A stretch of DNA of 64,000 bases from Pantoea septica (GCF_002095575.1 NZ_MLJJ01000016.1:35835-99834); one strand, 5' to 3'. Positions 47,834 to 56,513 are shown, counted from the stretch's first letter. Program-made: numbers and translations. The notes: generated by a model not told the origin, from the letters alone.

Positions 47834-48877
47834 ATGGCAGTCAAGCGCGCCTATTACGGTAATGATAACGACCTGGACTACTTCGAGCGGGTCTTCCAGT
47901 CAGCCAACATCAACTTTCTTATCGGGTCCGGGGCATCGCTTCCGGCGATTTCAGTGCTGGGAAATATCGAAAACGAATTGCAGGAGCTCATCAATAAAGA
48001 TGATGAAGAAAATTATTTTAATAAAGCTGCAGAATTTTTAGGTACAGTGTGGCGTCCGCATGAATACCTGCTTGGGCGGAAAGGGAAAGTAATAGTCACT
48101 CCAGAATTTGAACAGAACATCAGCACCACCCGGGGGAATTACGATAAGTTTATTTCTTCGCTTGAGAAAATACTGACCCGCAGGCGAACCGGGCTCTTGC
48201 CAAGACGTATTAATATCTTCACAACGAATTATGACCTGTTCATCGAGGATGCCTCGATAAGGAACAGTAATGTTGTGCTGAATGATGGTTTCAGTAAGCG
48301 CGCGGATTTATGGGGGGGATGCTCATTTGATGGCGGGAGTTTTTATCACACAATAAACGCAACAGGCAATCTGTACAATTACAAGGTCGAGCTCCCGACT
48401 ATTAATCTGATAAAAATGCACGGCTCTTTATCTTGGCTAAATGAAAACAACAAAATCATTTATGAACTCCCGCCTTTTGAACCACTGGCTTTCAAAAATG
48501 AAGAAGCGAAAAAGGCCTGGGTACTGTCTCATAAATTAATTTTACCCCGAAAAGAAAAATTTAAAGAAACGCTGTTAGAAAACGTTTATTACGATTTATT
48601 GAGAACCTATTCAAACGAGCTGGATAAAGAAGCTACTTTGCTGGCTGTATTTGGTTTTTCCTTTGCAGACGAGCATCTTGAAACGCTCACCAGGAAAGCC
48701 CTGCGTAATGCGACGCTCAAGCTGTTAATCTTTGCTTTTAATGAGGCCAGTACCGAGGGGTTCATGGAAAAATTCCGTGATTATTCCAATGTCGAAGTTA
48801 TTTACCGTCCCGGTGGAAACCTGGATTTCCCGGCAATGAATAACATTATTACCTGCTATCTGGGAGGGGCAAGATGA
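47834..48877 (+). CDS. SIR2-family NADase-like effector of a SIR2-HerA antiphage system
   Basis: A 347-residue protein of the SIR2_2 type. NAD-binding motif FLIGSGAS at 28-35, FTTNYD at 129-134, the probable catalytic His196 in IKMHGSLSW, and a second nucleotide-site motif AVFGFSFADEH at 271-281. ATG 47834 has AGGG nine bases upstream; ATG 47825 is too close to it. In characterised SIR2-HerA systems the SIR2 subunit degrades NAD+ or DNA when phage replicate and assembles with a HerA hexamer. Here its stop overlaps the HerA start (ATGA), so the subunits are translationally coupled. All key residues are present, so it should be active. Confidence 0.9.
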   Translation: MAVKRAYYGNDNDLDYFERVFQSANINFLIGSGASLPAISVLGNIENELQELINKDDEENYFNKAAEFLGTVWRPHEYLLGRKGKVIVTPEFEQNISTTRGNYDKFISSLEKILTRRRTGLLPRRINIFTTNYDLFIEDASIRNSNVVLNDGFSKRADLWGGCSFDGGSFYHTINATGNLYNYKVELPTINLIKMHGSLSWLNENNKIIYELPPFEPLAFKNEEAKKAWVLSHKLILPRKEKFKETLLENVYYDLLRTYSNELDKEATLLAVFGFSFADEHLETLTRKALRNATLKLLIFAFNEASTEGFMEKFRDYSNVEVIYRPGGNLDFPAMNNIITCYLGGAR

Positions 48878-50721
48878 GCGGACATTTTACCGATGAGGAA
48901 GCAGTATTGCGCATCGGCGAAGTCTGCGAGGTCTCCGGACGCGCAGTTACTATTCTGGTGGATAAAAATAAAAATCTCAGCGACCTGTTTTATCAGGGAA
49001 AAGTCCTGAGGAACGTGTCAGTAGGCAGCTTCATTGAGATTAAAAAAGGCTTTATGAGCCTGATTGGTAAAGTGGAAGCAGAAAAGATAATCGAGGAAAA
49101 GCACCCCTCTGGCAGCGGCAGCGATACCTGGCGATACCGGCGTTACCTGACGGCAACGCTCACGGGATACATTGATCGCGGGGGGAGGTTCACCGGCGGT
49201 TCGCGTGAGCTTCCTCTTATCGGCAACGAGGCCTTTGTGGTGACGGAGGAAATGATACAGACCGTTCATCAGATAGCAGACGCAGATGAAACGGTGATGT
49301 TATTCACCCGCACGGATCTTGAAGATATCGAGATCGCGCTGCCGGTCAACGGGTTGATTAACTCGCATATTGCCATTTTCGGTAACACCGGCAGCGGAAA
49401 ATCCAACACGTTGGCCGCAATTTATAAAGCCGGAACGGCTCAGATAAAGCGCATGCTTGGCGAGCGTTATAAAGAAAGATGTAAATTTATCCTATTTGAC
49501 TTTAACGGAGAATATACCGCTCCGGACTGTATCACAGCTGAGAAGATGGTGTATAATCTGAATACGCATCATGCAAACGGCGATAAGCTTCCTCTTCCCA
49601 GAGAGGTATTGCTGGAACATGACATGCTTTCCGTTCTGACCGATGCGACGGATAAAACACAGAAGCCATTTCTGAAACGGGTTATTGATTTTCGCCATAA
49701 AGTGATGAGCAGCGAGGATCCACTTCAGTTTATTCGAAATATTCTTAAGAAAAAAGTCAGACAAAATCTCTTTAGTGGTGATAAGGCAAAATGTGATATT
49801 GTCAATCAGCTTTTTGGGCCTATTTTTAAAGATGACCAAGAACTGATAGCTGACCTGGAGTTTCATTCCGTTGCCTGTAAGTGGAGATTGATAGGCGGAA
49901 ACATATTTAATGCTGAAGTCGATACCGAGCGATCGTATATCTTCAGATTGGCTTGCGATTTTCAATTCAAGGTTGATATGATTGAAGATCTTCTTGACTT
50001 TATGTATCTCCAGCTAATACAGGAATACTTATCTAACAAGTCTAATCCTGAGCATATATCTCCCGTCATAAACAGAATGAATGCAAACCGGAAAGATATT
50101 GCAAAGATATTTGACACGTCGGGAAAACGGGATTTCTGGAACGAGAAGAACTTTTCCGTCGTAAATCTTAACATGGTAAATATAACCATGAAAAAAACAT
50201 TACCGCTCCTTCTGGCAAAATGGGCTTATAATTTAAAAAAACTATCCTTGATCCCCTCTACCCTCCACCTCATTATTGATGAAGCTCATAATATATTGTC
50301 TAACACCTCCTTCCGCGAAACTGAGAGCTGGAAAGACTACCGGCTCGAAACTTTCGAAGAAATAATTAAAGAAGGACGCAAGTTCGGAGTATTTGTCACT
50401 ATCTCCAGCCAGCGGCCTAATGACATTTCATCCACCATTATTTCACAGGCGCACAACTACTTTATTCATCGTCTCATTAACCAGAACGATCTTTATGCCA
50501 TCGAAAAGTCCGTCTCATACATAGACCGACTGACAGAAGAGTCCATCCCTACCCTTTCCACAGGGACATGTATATTCAGTGGCATCGTAAGTCCCATGCC
50601 GTTGAAACTCAGGGTTGCTGAACTTCCACCAGAACAGAAACCCAGAAGTCATACCATTTCCTTTAAGGATTTGATGGAGCCCGAACCAGAGGCGAATGAC
50701 GGCGGGGGGCTTAAATTCTGA
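48874..50721 (+). CDS. HerA-family ATPase of the SIR2-HerA system
   Basis: A 615-residue HerA/FtsK-type ATPase. The N-terminal ~130 residues form a HAS-barrel-like beta domain. Walker A is GNTGSGKS at 170-177; Walker B is LIIDEAHN with the acidic pair at about 469-470; a downstream Arg-containing region (EIIKEGRKFGVFVTISSQRP) fits the sensor/arginine-finger part. HerA proteins form hexamers that translocate DNA. Paired with a SIR2 protein they make a ring complex giving abortive phage defence. The gene is AT-richer than the plasmid backbone on both sides, as expected for mobile defence cargo. Confidence 0.9.
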   Translation: MSGHFTDEEAVLRIGEVCEVSGRAVTILVDKNKNLSDLFYQGKVLRNVSVGSFIEIKKGFMSLIGKVEAEKIIEEKHPSGSGSDTWRYRRYLTATLTGYIDRGGRFTGGSRELPLIGNEAFVVTEEMIQTVHQIADADETVMLFTRTDLEDIEIALPVNGLINSHIAIFGNTGSGKSNTLAAIYKAGTAQIKRMLGERYKERCKFILFDFNGEYTAPDCITAEKMVYNLNTHHANGDKLPLPREVLLEHDMLSVLTDATDKTQKPFLKRVIDFRHKVMSSEDPLQFIRNILKKKVRQNLFSGDKAKCDIVNQLFGPIFKDDQELIADLEFHSVACKWRLIGGNIFNAEVDTERSYIFRLACDFQFKVDMIEDLLDFMYLQLIQEYLSNKSNPEHISPVINRMNANRKDIAKIFDTSGKRDFWNEKNFSVVNLNMVNITMKKTLPLLLAKWAYNLKKLSLIPSTLHLIIDEAHNILSNTSFRETESWKDYRLETFEEIIKEGRKFGVFVTISSQRPNDISSTIISQAHNYFIHRLINQNDLYAIEKSVSYIDRLTEESIPTLSTGTCIFSGIVSPMPLKLRVAELPPEQKPRSHTISFKDLMEPEPEANDGGGLKF

Positions 50722-50997
50722 CTGCTGGACAGGCAGTCCCACGCTGACAGGTTTTGCGAAAAGCACTTACGGCGCCATGAATGTCATATTCCTATCCCGG
50801 CACGATTACCTCCGGTAAGTTATCTTTCCCGGCCGACTGGGATTGAAAATTGGGGACCTGGCGGCTCCCCCCTAATGATGCACGCACACGCTGATGGCCC
50901 CAAAAGCGGCAGTGAGTTGCATAGACACATGAAATTCAGTTAAAACGGACGGCATTCACATAATCATTGCAGGCCTCATCAGGACAGGAACGGGACA
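50722..50997. other. Spacer between herA and the phosphoribosyltransferase-like gene
   Basis: 276 bases with no gene and no clear terminator. The following gene may be transcribed separately. Confidence 0.4.
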
Positions 50998-51750
50998 GTG
51001 GGATTAGTCATTCATGGAACACACGTAGTTGTTGATCATGCCTGTAAAGACTGGCTCGTGACGGAACCGGCAGGTAATCCTACCGAAGAATGGGTGGGGG
51101 AATTGAGGATCTGGTCCGTATTCAGAAGACGACTGGCTTCTGCGAAGCTCCAGCGCGATCGCCGGCTGAAAATGCTGGGTGATAACTGCCCTATTATTTA
51201 TGCTCTCAAAGGCAAGCAGGGATTAACGACCGATCTTGCCAGTATCCTGCACCTCAGCAGGAGCTTTGACGTTATTCTTGACGACATTGCGAACCGGGAC
51301 ACTGACGGTTACGACGCGGTGATCTCAATGCCCTCTTCCCATCCCCTGAGTGCGATGGTCGCAACACGATTTGCGCGTAAATTTTCAGCTCCACACCTGG
51401 GAAACGTCTTCAGGAAAATTACGGTGGAGGAAGCACTCACCATGCTGGATCGGGCTGACATTGATGTGGCGGATCATAAGCGTCTCGCTTTCAGGATCGG
51501 TAAACAGCTGCAGTCTGCAGGTTTCCACGGTGCATTTTCCCTGAAAGATATTCCCGTCGTGTTCCGGCACGTTTTCACCCCACTCAAAATCAATGCGGGT
51601 GCGTTAAGCCTTACTACATTACGTGTACTGCTTGTCGATGACCTCCTGGCAACCGGCACAACCATGGTCACGGCTGCTGAGCTAATCCGGCAGACCATTC
51701 CCCGTGCCAGTATCTGCGGTGCCTGTCTGTTCGGATCTGCCGGACGCTGA
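50998..51750 (+). CDS. Phosphoribosyltransferase-like protein (ComF/PRTase fold)
   Basis: A 250-residue protein starting at GTG 50998. The PRPP-binding motif VLLVDDLLATGTTM (about 210-223) is a good type I PRTase signature, and the sequence before it (YDAVISMPSSHPLSAMVATRFARKF) resembles the ComF core. The first ~80 residues are unlike ComF. Substrate cannot be told. PRTase-fold proteins occur in nucleotide salvage, in DNA uptake (ComF) and as effectors in some retron systems; none of these is shown here. It follows the SIR2-HerA operon by 276 bases and precedes a candidate small RNA. Confidence 0.8.
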   Translation: MGLVIHGTHVVVDHACKDWLVTEPAGNPTEEWVGELRIWSVFRRRLASAKLQRDRRLKMLGDNCPIIYALKGKQGLTTDLASILHLSRSFDVILDDIANRDTDGYDAVISMPSSHPLSAMVATRFARKFSAPHLGNVFRKITVEEALTMLDRADIDVADHKRLAFRIGKQLQSAGFHGAFSLKDIPVVFRHVFTPLKINAGALSLTTLRVLLVDDLLATGTTMVTAAELIRQTIPRASICGACLFGSAGR

Positions 51751-51758
51751 ATAATAAG

Positions 51759-51787
51759 TTGCTCAAAAAAGAGCAAGGGCGTATATT
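51759..51787 (+). promoter_or_regulatory. Putative promoter of a small RNA
   Basis: TTGCTC (51759-51764) and TATATT (51782-51787) are spaced by exactly 17 bases. The -35 lies in a small TTGCTC/GAGCAA hairpin right after the PRTase stop codon. Confidence 0.45.
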
Positions 51788-51793
51788 TATATA

Positions 51794-51965
51794 CAGAGTG
51801 TGCTTGAGGCCCCCCGCTCTTTAAATCCAGATGGGTCCCGCGTAGGCACCCGCAGAGGTCGGTTCGTAAAGAACGAGTATCTGCAGATTAGGCAGCGGCT
51901 AATCCTTCGGTTATACATTTGTGTATAACTGTCGTAACGAAGGGAGAGCTTTTGCTCTCCCTTTT
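51794..51965 (+). ncRNA. Candidate structured small RNA of ~170 nt
   Basis: The 386-base gap between two convergent genes has no good ORF but has the parts of an RNA gene. There is a promoter-like pair upstream, then a perfect hairpin GTTATACA-TTTG-TGTATAAC at about 51910-51929. It ends in a strong terminator GGGAGAGC-TTTT-GCTCTCCC followed by TTTT (about 51941-51964). It matches no RNA family that I recognise. Its ends are estimated. Confidence 0.4.
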
Positions 51966-52135
51966 GCATTTCTAAGAACACATATTTGTCAGCTAACCGT
52001 CTTTCAATCAATTTTCGTATTAGCCCAGTAAAGCCTGTGACTTTTTTCCTGTCATGAGGTTGCAATAACCCGGGCAAGAGTAGTCAGCGACTTACGAGCT
52101 TTGCGAGTATAAGAGCCCCGGATAAGCTCTTTTCC

Positions 52136-52507
52136 TTATACCTGATGATCTGCTACATACTTGTTTAGCGCGATCCCCTCTCCCTGACGAACTTCGAAGT
52201 AGTAGGTGCATTGCCGAGCCGTAAGTTCGCGAAGGAGTTCATTGATCAGAGCATGATTCGGCCCCTTACCTTTCGATGCACTGACAACGCCAACAGGTGT
52301 CGACGTTACCAGCACTACATGATGCGGAGCGTCAAGTTGCAGTACGCCGTCAATGAGTCCCTGAATGATGCAGCGGTTCACCGTAGTGTCGCTGTAATTA
52401 AACTTCTGCAGCCTCTTTTCACTACCCTGTTCTGTCAGCACCATAGCCGATCCCTCACGCGTTTGTGCATTGCAGCTGCCGGTGACATAGATAAAAACGC
52501 TCTGCAT
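52136..52507 (-). CDS. RNase H-like protein lacking the catalytic acidic residues
   Basis: A 123-residue protein starting at ATG 52507 behind GAGGAAGGA. The layout follows RNase HI: a first strand FIYVTGSC where RNase HI has FTDGSC, VNRCII where it has NNRMEL, and VTSTPV where it has LSTDS. So the first Asp, the Glu and the second Asp of the active site are all replaced, while the strand-helix pattern remains. It probably binds nucleic acid without cutting it, or is a relic. It sits between the iteron origin and the candidate sRNA. The fold call is from pattern and not certain. Confidence 0.55.
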   Translation of the reverse strand: MQSVFIYVTGSCNAQTREGSAMVLTEQGSEKRLQKFNYSDTTVNRCIIQGLIDGVLQLDAPHHVVLVTSTPVGVVSASKGKGPNHALINELLRELTARQCTYYFEVRQGEGIALNKYVADHQV

Positions 52508-52746
52508 TGTATCCTTCCTCAGTTCTGTCTGTTCTGGCGATGATACGTCACATGTTCCATCTGTTCTTTTCAATTTCCATACTTTAACTAACGGAGAGCT
52601 GTTTTCCCGGTTAAACGAGCACAGACAAACTCGGCAGAGCGCCATATTTAAAGCATGCGCTTTTTTCTGGCCAGCCCCGGAAACGGGTTGCCAGTACGCT
52701 TCCCGGCCGCAGACAAAAACCACCTTACGGGTTCTGAAGCAGATGC

Positions 52747-53134
52747 ATGTGTGCTGGCGGGTATGGCATGAACTTACGACGACTGGATGAATGCGGATAA
52801 GTTAAGGCGCTGGTAAGTATTACCTGATGTGTGCTGAAGGGAATAAGAGGAGCTTAAAATCGCATTACGATGTGCGCTGTGGGGGAAACCCAGCTTTCGG
52901 ATACTCTGAGTGTGCACTGGTGGGTAAGAGCCTGTATTAAGATGTGTGCTGGCGGGTAGTACTCTCATGAAAATGTGTGCTGGCGGGAAGTCAAAGGTGT
53001 ATTACCTCGCAGCACACATTCCTTGCGGGACTGAAACAAAAGATAAGCCGTTCCAGACATAGCTTTTGATGCTGTTAATGCCTTCATCCCGCCAGCGCAC
53101 ATATCATCGGCACCGGATTCCTGTCAGCACACAT
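52747..53134. repeat. Iteron array and origin of the RepFIB-type replicon (rep-downstream side)
   Basis: Six direct iterons of consensus ATGTGTGCTGGCGGG lie at about 52747, 52827, 52870, 52909, 52942 and 52973; the third and fourth are diverged. Two more in opposite orientation lie at 53088-53102 and 53120-53134, the last touching the rep stop codon. Rep proteins of the RepFIB family bind such iterons both to initiate replication and to limit copy number. Confidence 0.88.
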
Positions 53135-54001
53135 TTATAAGCCTGGTGGCTTGAGCTTGGGGTTCCGCTTGTGAATGATTAAGTAATTCTCACGTTCTTT
53201 TCTCACCAGTGAAAATTCCAGGTAACCAATCTTTTGAAGCTGTTCAAGCGCTTTTTTGATTGTGCGGTTTTGTTCACTTACTGAGCTGGCGAGGGAAAGA
53301 CGCTCGCGCAGGCGTGAAAAACCCACGGGAACAGGATTGGCGGGGAGGCTTTCAATAAAGGTATAGATCGCCTGAGCAGCTTCCTTTTTAGGAAGGGCTT
53401 TAATCGCGTGCTGCTGCAGCAGTACACGATAGTCCAGTTGAAAGAGCTCCCACAGTTTTTCGTCTGCTTCAAGCTGAACTATGTCTTTATCTGCATCAAA
53501 ATAACCGGTTTTAAGCAGGCCAGTCTGATAACTACCGCGTACATCAGCACCGCGCTTAAACGAAACAGACTTGTTACGCAGCTTGCCTAAAGATTCATGG
53601 ATTGAGCTACGCAGGCGGGCATCGATACGCTTGGAAGCGAAACCGCAGCCTTTAGCGAATTCAGTAAATTTTAATTCGATCTTGTTGGAGTTCAGCCCGT
53701 ATTTGCTGAAAGCATAGATAACGCCGATCCATACTTTGAAGTCACAGTCCATATCGAGGCGCGGCCCGGAGATATTGATATTGTCATACCCCTCGGCTTT
53801 CGCTATCTCCAGCTGAGAAAACAGCTCAGATGCATCTACGATATTATTTTCGCCCTGTGATTTTGATGGCTTTGGGACAAAAACGCCAAGCCGCATCAGA
53901 GCAACAGGCTGAACGGTATTATTGGAATTAACGGTGAGTTGTTTTTCCTTTGTGATCATATCGCTGTACAGCGCGTCAGAAATAAATGACTTATCCGTCA
54001 T
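53135..54001 (-). CDS. repB: RepFIB-family replication initiator (Rep_3 superfamily)
   Basis: A 288-residue initiator with the family signature NTVQPVALMRLGVFVPKPSK near residue 28 and ISGPRLDMDCDFKVWIGVI. Two winged-helix domains follow, including ALYTFIESLP-type (here AIYTFIESLPANPVP) and a C-terminal winged helix. It binds the flanking iterons on both sides. It is shorter at the C-terminus than F-type RepFIB RepA (about 325 aa). The exact Inc subtype cannot be named without alignment. Together with repA (12172-13104) it makes this a multi-replicon plasmid. Confidence 0.88.
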   Translation of the reverse strand: MTDKSFISDALYSDMITKEKQLTVNSNNTVQPVALMRLGVFVPKPSKSQGENNIVDASELFSQLEIAKAEGYDNINISGPRLDMDCDFKVWIGVIYAFSKYGLNSNKIELKFTEFAKGCGFASKRIDARLRSSIHESLGKLRNKSVSFKRGADVRGSYQTGLLKTGYFDADKDIVQLEADEKLWELFQLDYRVLLQQHAIKALPKKEAAQAIYTFIESLPANPVPVGFSRLRERLSLASSVSEQNRTIKKALEQLQKIGYLEFSLVRKERENYLIIHKRNPKLKPPGL

Positions 54002-54057
54002 AGAGTTATCTCACAGTTTAATCGTCAGTATGAAATGTGAATTAAATAGGTTTCTGT

Positions 54058-54157
54058 CCCGCCAGCACACACGATACATCCCTCCAGCGCACATTACCAT
54101 CCCACCAGCGCACATTAAATTCCCGCCAGCACACATACTCTTCCCGTCAGCACACAT
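54058..54157. repeat. Iteron array upstream of repB (autoregulation)
   Basis: Five iterons of the form CCCGCCAGCRCACAT, the complement of the set at 52747-53134, at 54058, 54081, 54101, 54122 and 54143. They are spaced at about 20-23 bases, i.e. two helical turns. Lying over the rep promoter, they should let Rep repress its own gene. Confidence 0.88.
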
Positions 54158-54263
54158 CGTGATCAGGCCCTAGGCCAGACGTGGCGTGGCCTGCGAGCTA
54201 CCGGGATCTTTCTGGTACTATTAGGATCTGATTGGATGATCTATTGGATCGAGACTGTGGATT

Positions 54264-54272
54264 TGTGGATAA
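54264..54272 (-). promoter_or_regulatory. DnaA box near the RepFIB-type replicon
   Basis: TGTGGATAA, the exact complement of the DnaA box TTATCCACA, lies about 110 bases beyond the last iteron. Confidence 0.7.
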
Positions 54273-54332
54273 ATGCAATTTAGGCAGCAGTCAGGCTGCA
54301 TGAAGCAACTAACGCGCCTGCGGCTTGTTCAA

Positions 54333-54372
54333 CGGCTCAGAGAACCACAAAAATTTGCGGCTCTCTGAGCCG
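54333..54372. other. Hairpin in the leader of the UmuD'-like gene
   Basis: CGGCTCAGAGA / TCTCTGAGCCG is a perfect 11-bp stem with an 18-base loop, 55 bases before the gene start. It lacks a T-run, so attenuation or mRNA stability are alternatives. No LexA box was found in this leader. Confidence 0.5.
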
Positions 54373-54426
54373 TTCCCGTAAAACCCCAGCAAGGCTTTCA
54401 AATGTTATTTAATTGTGGAGTAACAA

Positions 54427-54813
54427 ATGGCATTTCAGAACCCGGCACAGAACTTTGCTGAACAGCGGCTCAGCCTGGGCGATCTGGTCACGCTGTCTCC
54501 TCATTCCACTTTTCTGGTACGTAGCGACAACAGTTATCCGGAGGCAGGAATTATGCAGGGCTCAGTTCTGGCCATCGATCGCGCGATCATCCCTCAACAC
54601 AGGCACATCATTGTCGCTGAAGTAGAAGGCGAATTAGTACTGCGCAGGCTCCTTATAACCCCTGTACCAGCGCTGCAAGAGCTTAGAGGCGAAGAGACCA
54701 TTACTTTACTCGATGAAAGTCAGGAGCTGCCTGTTTGGGGCGTTGTAGCCTATGCACTTACAGATGTCGCAGGACTGGGTTTCAATCATCCGCCAGGTGA
54801 AAGACCCAGATAA
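54427..54813 (+). CDS. UmuD'-like protein encoded directly in processed form (HumD type)
   Basis: A 128-residue S24-fold protein. Its first residues, MAFQNPAQNFAEQRLSLGDL, align with UmuD from just after the Cys24-Gly25 self-cleavage site (FPSPAADYVEQRIDL), so it begins where UmuD' begins. The serine position is kept (SDNSYPEAGI), but the catalytic lysine of EFTVKKL is Arg in GELVLRRL. It should therefore act as UmuD' without RecA-stimulated cleavage, as proposed for HumD of phage P1. It precedes a full umuC and probably forms a polymerase V-like complex with it. Confidence 0.8.
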   Translation: MAFQNPAQNFAEQRLSLGDLVTLSPHSTFLVRSDNSYPEAGIMQGSVLAIDRAIIPQHRHIIVAEVEGELVLRRLLITPVPALQELRGEETITLLDESQELPVWGVVAYALTDVAGLGFNHPPGERPR

Positions 54814-54862
54814 GCTATGGTGTGTATAAGCTGTAATGAGCGAGATCAGCCGGAGTTTAAAA

Positions 54863-56125
54863 ATGTTCGCACTGGCCGATGCCAATAATTTCTATGCGTC
54901 CTGCGAAACGGTGTTTCGACCCGATTTGCGAGGTAAACCCATATGCGTAGTGTCAAACAATGATGGCTGCGTGATTGCCCGTTCTGCAGAAGCCAAGCGC
55001 ATGGGTATTAAAATGGGTGCTCCGCTTTTCAAAAATGAGCGTTACTTTCAGGAGAACGGCGTTCATATCTTCAGCTCTAACTATGCCCTATATGGCGATA
55101 TGTCCGCCAGAATGATGGCTATCTTAGGTGAAATGGCGCCTGGGCAGGAAATTTATTCGATAGATGAGTCATTTCTAGATGTCAGCGGCATAGCTGCATA
55201 TATGCCGCTGGAGCAATTTGGCCGGCAGATGCGCGACCGGATAAAGAAAGAGATTGGACTGACCATCGGTATAGGATTTGGTCCATCCAAGACGCTGGCC
55301 AAACTAGCTAATTTTGCTGCTAAAAAATGGACCCGGACGAATGGCATTGTTGATCTTTCTAGCCCTGTCCGGCAGCGCAAGCTGCTGGCGCTGGTTAGTG
55401 TAGATGATGTATGGGGCATTGGTAGCAGACTCAGCAAACGACTCCATGCCATGAATATCAGTACGGCACTGCAGCTTGCTGACAGTAATATCAGCGTCAT
55501 CCGCAAAAGCTTCGACGTGATAGTAGAACGTACAGTGCGCGAGCTTAACGGCGAATCCTGTCTGGCGCTGGAAGATGCGCCGCCGCCGGCCAAGCAGCAG
55601 ATAGTGGTAAGCCGCAGTTTCGGGCAGCGCGTCACAAGCATTGACGAGCTACAGCAGGCTGTTGTTACGTATGCCACTCGCGCGGCAGAAAAACTGCGTG
55701 AGCAAAGTTCTAAATGCCGACACATCAGTGTCTCGGTAGCAACTGGCAGATACGGAAACGAGCCCCAGTATGCTAATGCAGCAGCAATGGTTTGCGAATA
55801 TCCCACCAGCGATACCCGGGATATTATCGGCTTTGCCCTGCAGGCCCTTAAGCGTATATGGCGTGACGAATACCGCTATGCAAAAGCCGGTGTCACTTTA
55901 AGTGATTTTTATCAGTCGGGCGTGGCCCAGCTTGATATGTTCAGCCAGCAGCTGCCCCGAGCTAATGCTGATGCACTTATGTCTGCTGTGGATCAAATTA
56001 ACAGGTCCGGGCTGGGTAAAGTCTGGTTCGCAGGTCAGGGCACGGATAATGCCTGGCAAATGAAACGTGAAATGCTGTCTCCACGCTATACAACCTGTCT
56101 TGCTGAAATAATGACCTTAAAATAA
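54863..56125 (+). CDS. umuC: UmuC-like Y-family DNA polymerase (translesion, pol V type)
   Basis: A 420-residue error-prone polymerase. The start is set at ATG 54863 (MFALADANNFYASCE) with GGAG upstream; ATG 54836 adds nine residues and has no good site. Motifs: first Asp at residue 6, LSNNDG-type [12 protein letters not shown], catalytic pair in IYSIDESFLDVSG, and the helix-hairpin-helix region VWGIGSRLSKRL. The C-terminal little finger is complete. It pairs with the UmuD'-like gene 50 bases upstream. Confidence 0.93.
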   Translation: MFALADANNFYASCETVFRPDLRGKPICVVSNNDGCVIARSAEAKRMGIKMGAPLFKNERYFQENGVHIFSSNYALYGDMSARMMAILGEMAPGQEIYSIDESFLDVSGIAAYMPLEQFGRQMRDRIKKEIGLTIGIGFGPSKTLAKLANFAAKKWTRTNGIVDLSSPVRQRKLLALVSVDDVWGIGSRLSKRLHAMNISTALQLADSNISVIRKSFDVIVERTVRELNGESCLALEDAPPPAKQQIVVSRSFGQRVTSIDELQQAVVTYATRAAEKLREQSSKCRHISVSVATGRYGNEPQYANAAAMVCEYPTSDTRDIIGFALQALKRIWRDEYRYAKAGVTLSDFYQSGVAQLDMFSQQLPRANADALMSAVDQINRSGLGKVWFAGQGTDNAWQMKREMLSPRYTTCLAEIMTLK

Positions 56126-56513
56126 CGTTTGTTGTTTTTTGGTTGATCGGCAGACAAAAGCAATATATGACCCAATTGGGCCTCAATGGGCTCACTTTCA
56201 ACGCTCTTTGTTCCTTTTTTATCCTTGTCTGAATGGTTCTAAGTACATCATATCCCTTAGTAACTTAACAGGTTATTAGCTTGTTAATATGTTAATTACT
56301 TCATTGTGGACGCACTATATTTTCAGGCACCATCATGATAGGTATAAACTGAAAGATTAGTTTTAATATTTGAGATATATCAATACTTTGTGTTGAATTA
56401 ATAAGCAGGCGTTTACAGGCATATTGACTAGCCAAAACGAGCAAAATAATAGTTAACACATCTTAATATCTTACTAAGATACTAAGATACTAAGATGGTG
56501 TGTTTTGTAATAG
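56126..56513. other. AT-rich spacer with three tandem ACTAAGAT repeats
   Basis: No gene is seen. Three tandem copies of the 8-mer ACTAAGAT lie at 56473-56496, just beyond the parB-like stop codon. TTAACAGG / CTTGTTAA-like elements related to those upstream of parA occur at about 56262-56305. The repeats may belong to the partition system. Confidence 0.5.

Noticed and set aside
51787..52077. 96-residue minus-strand ORF over the candidate small RNA
   Set aside because: It runs antisense through the hairpin and terminator, has no ribosome site and an unnatural composition.
51759..52130. Retron non-coding RNA
   Set aside because: A structured RNA beside a PRTase-like gene recalls some retrons, but no reverse transcriptase is present nearby.
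52747..54157. CRISPR array
   Set aside because: The regularly repeated ~15-bp units are iterons on both sides of a rep gene: repeats are too short, spacers too short and uneven, and no cas genes occur.
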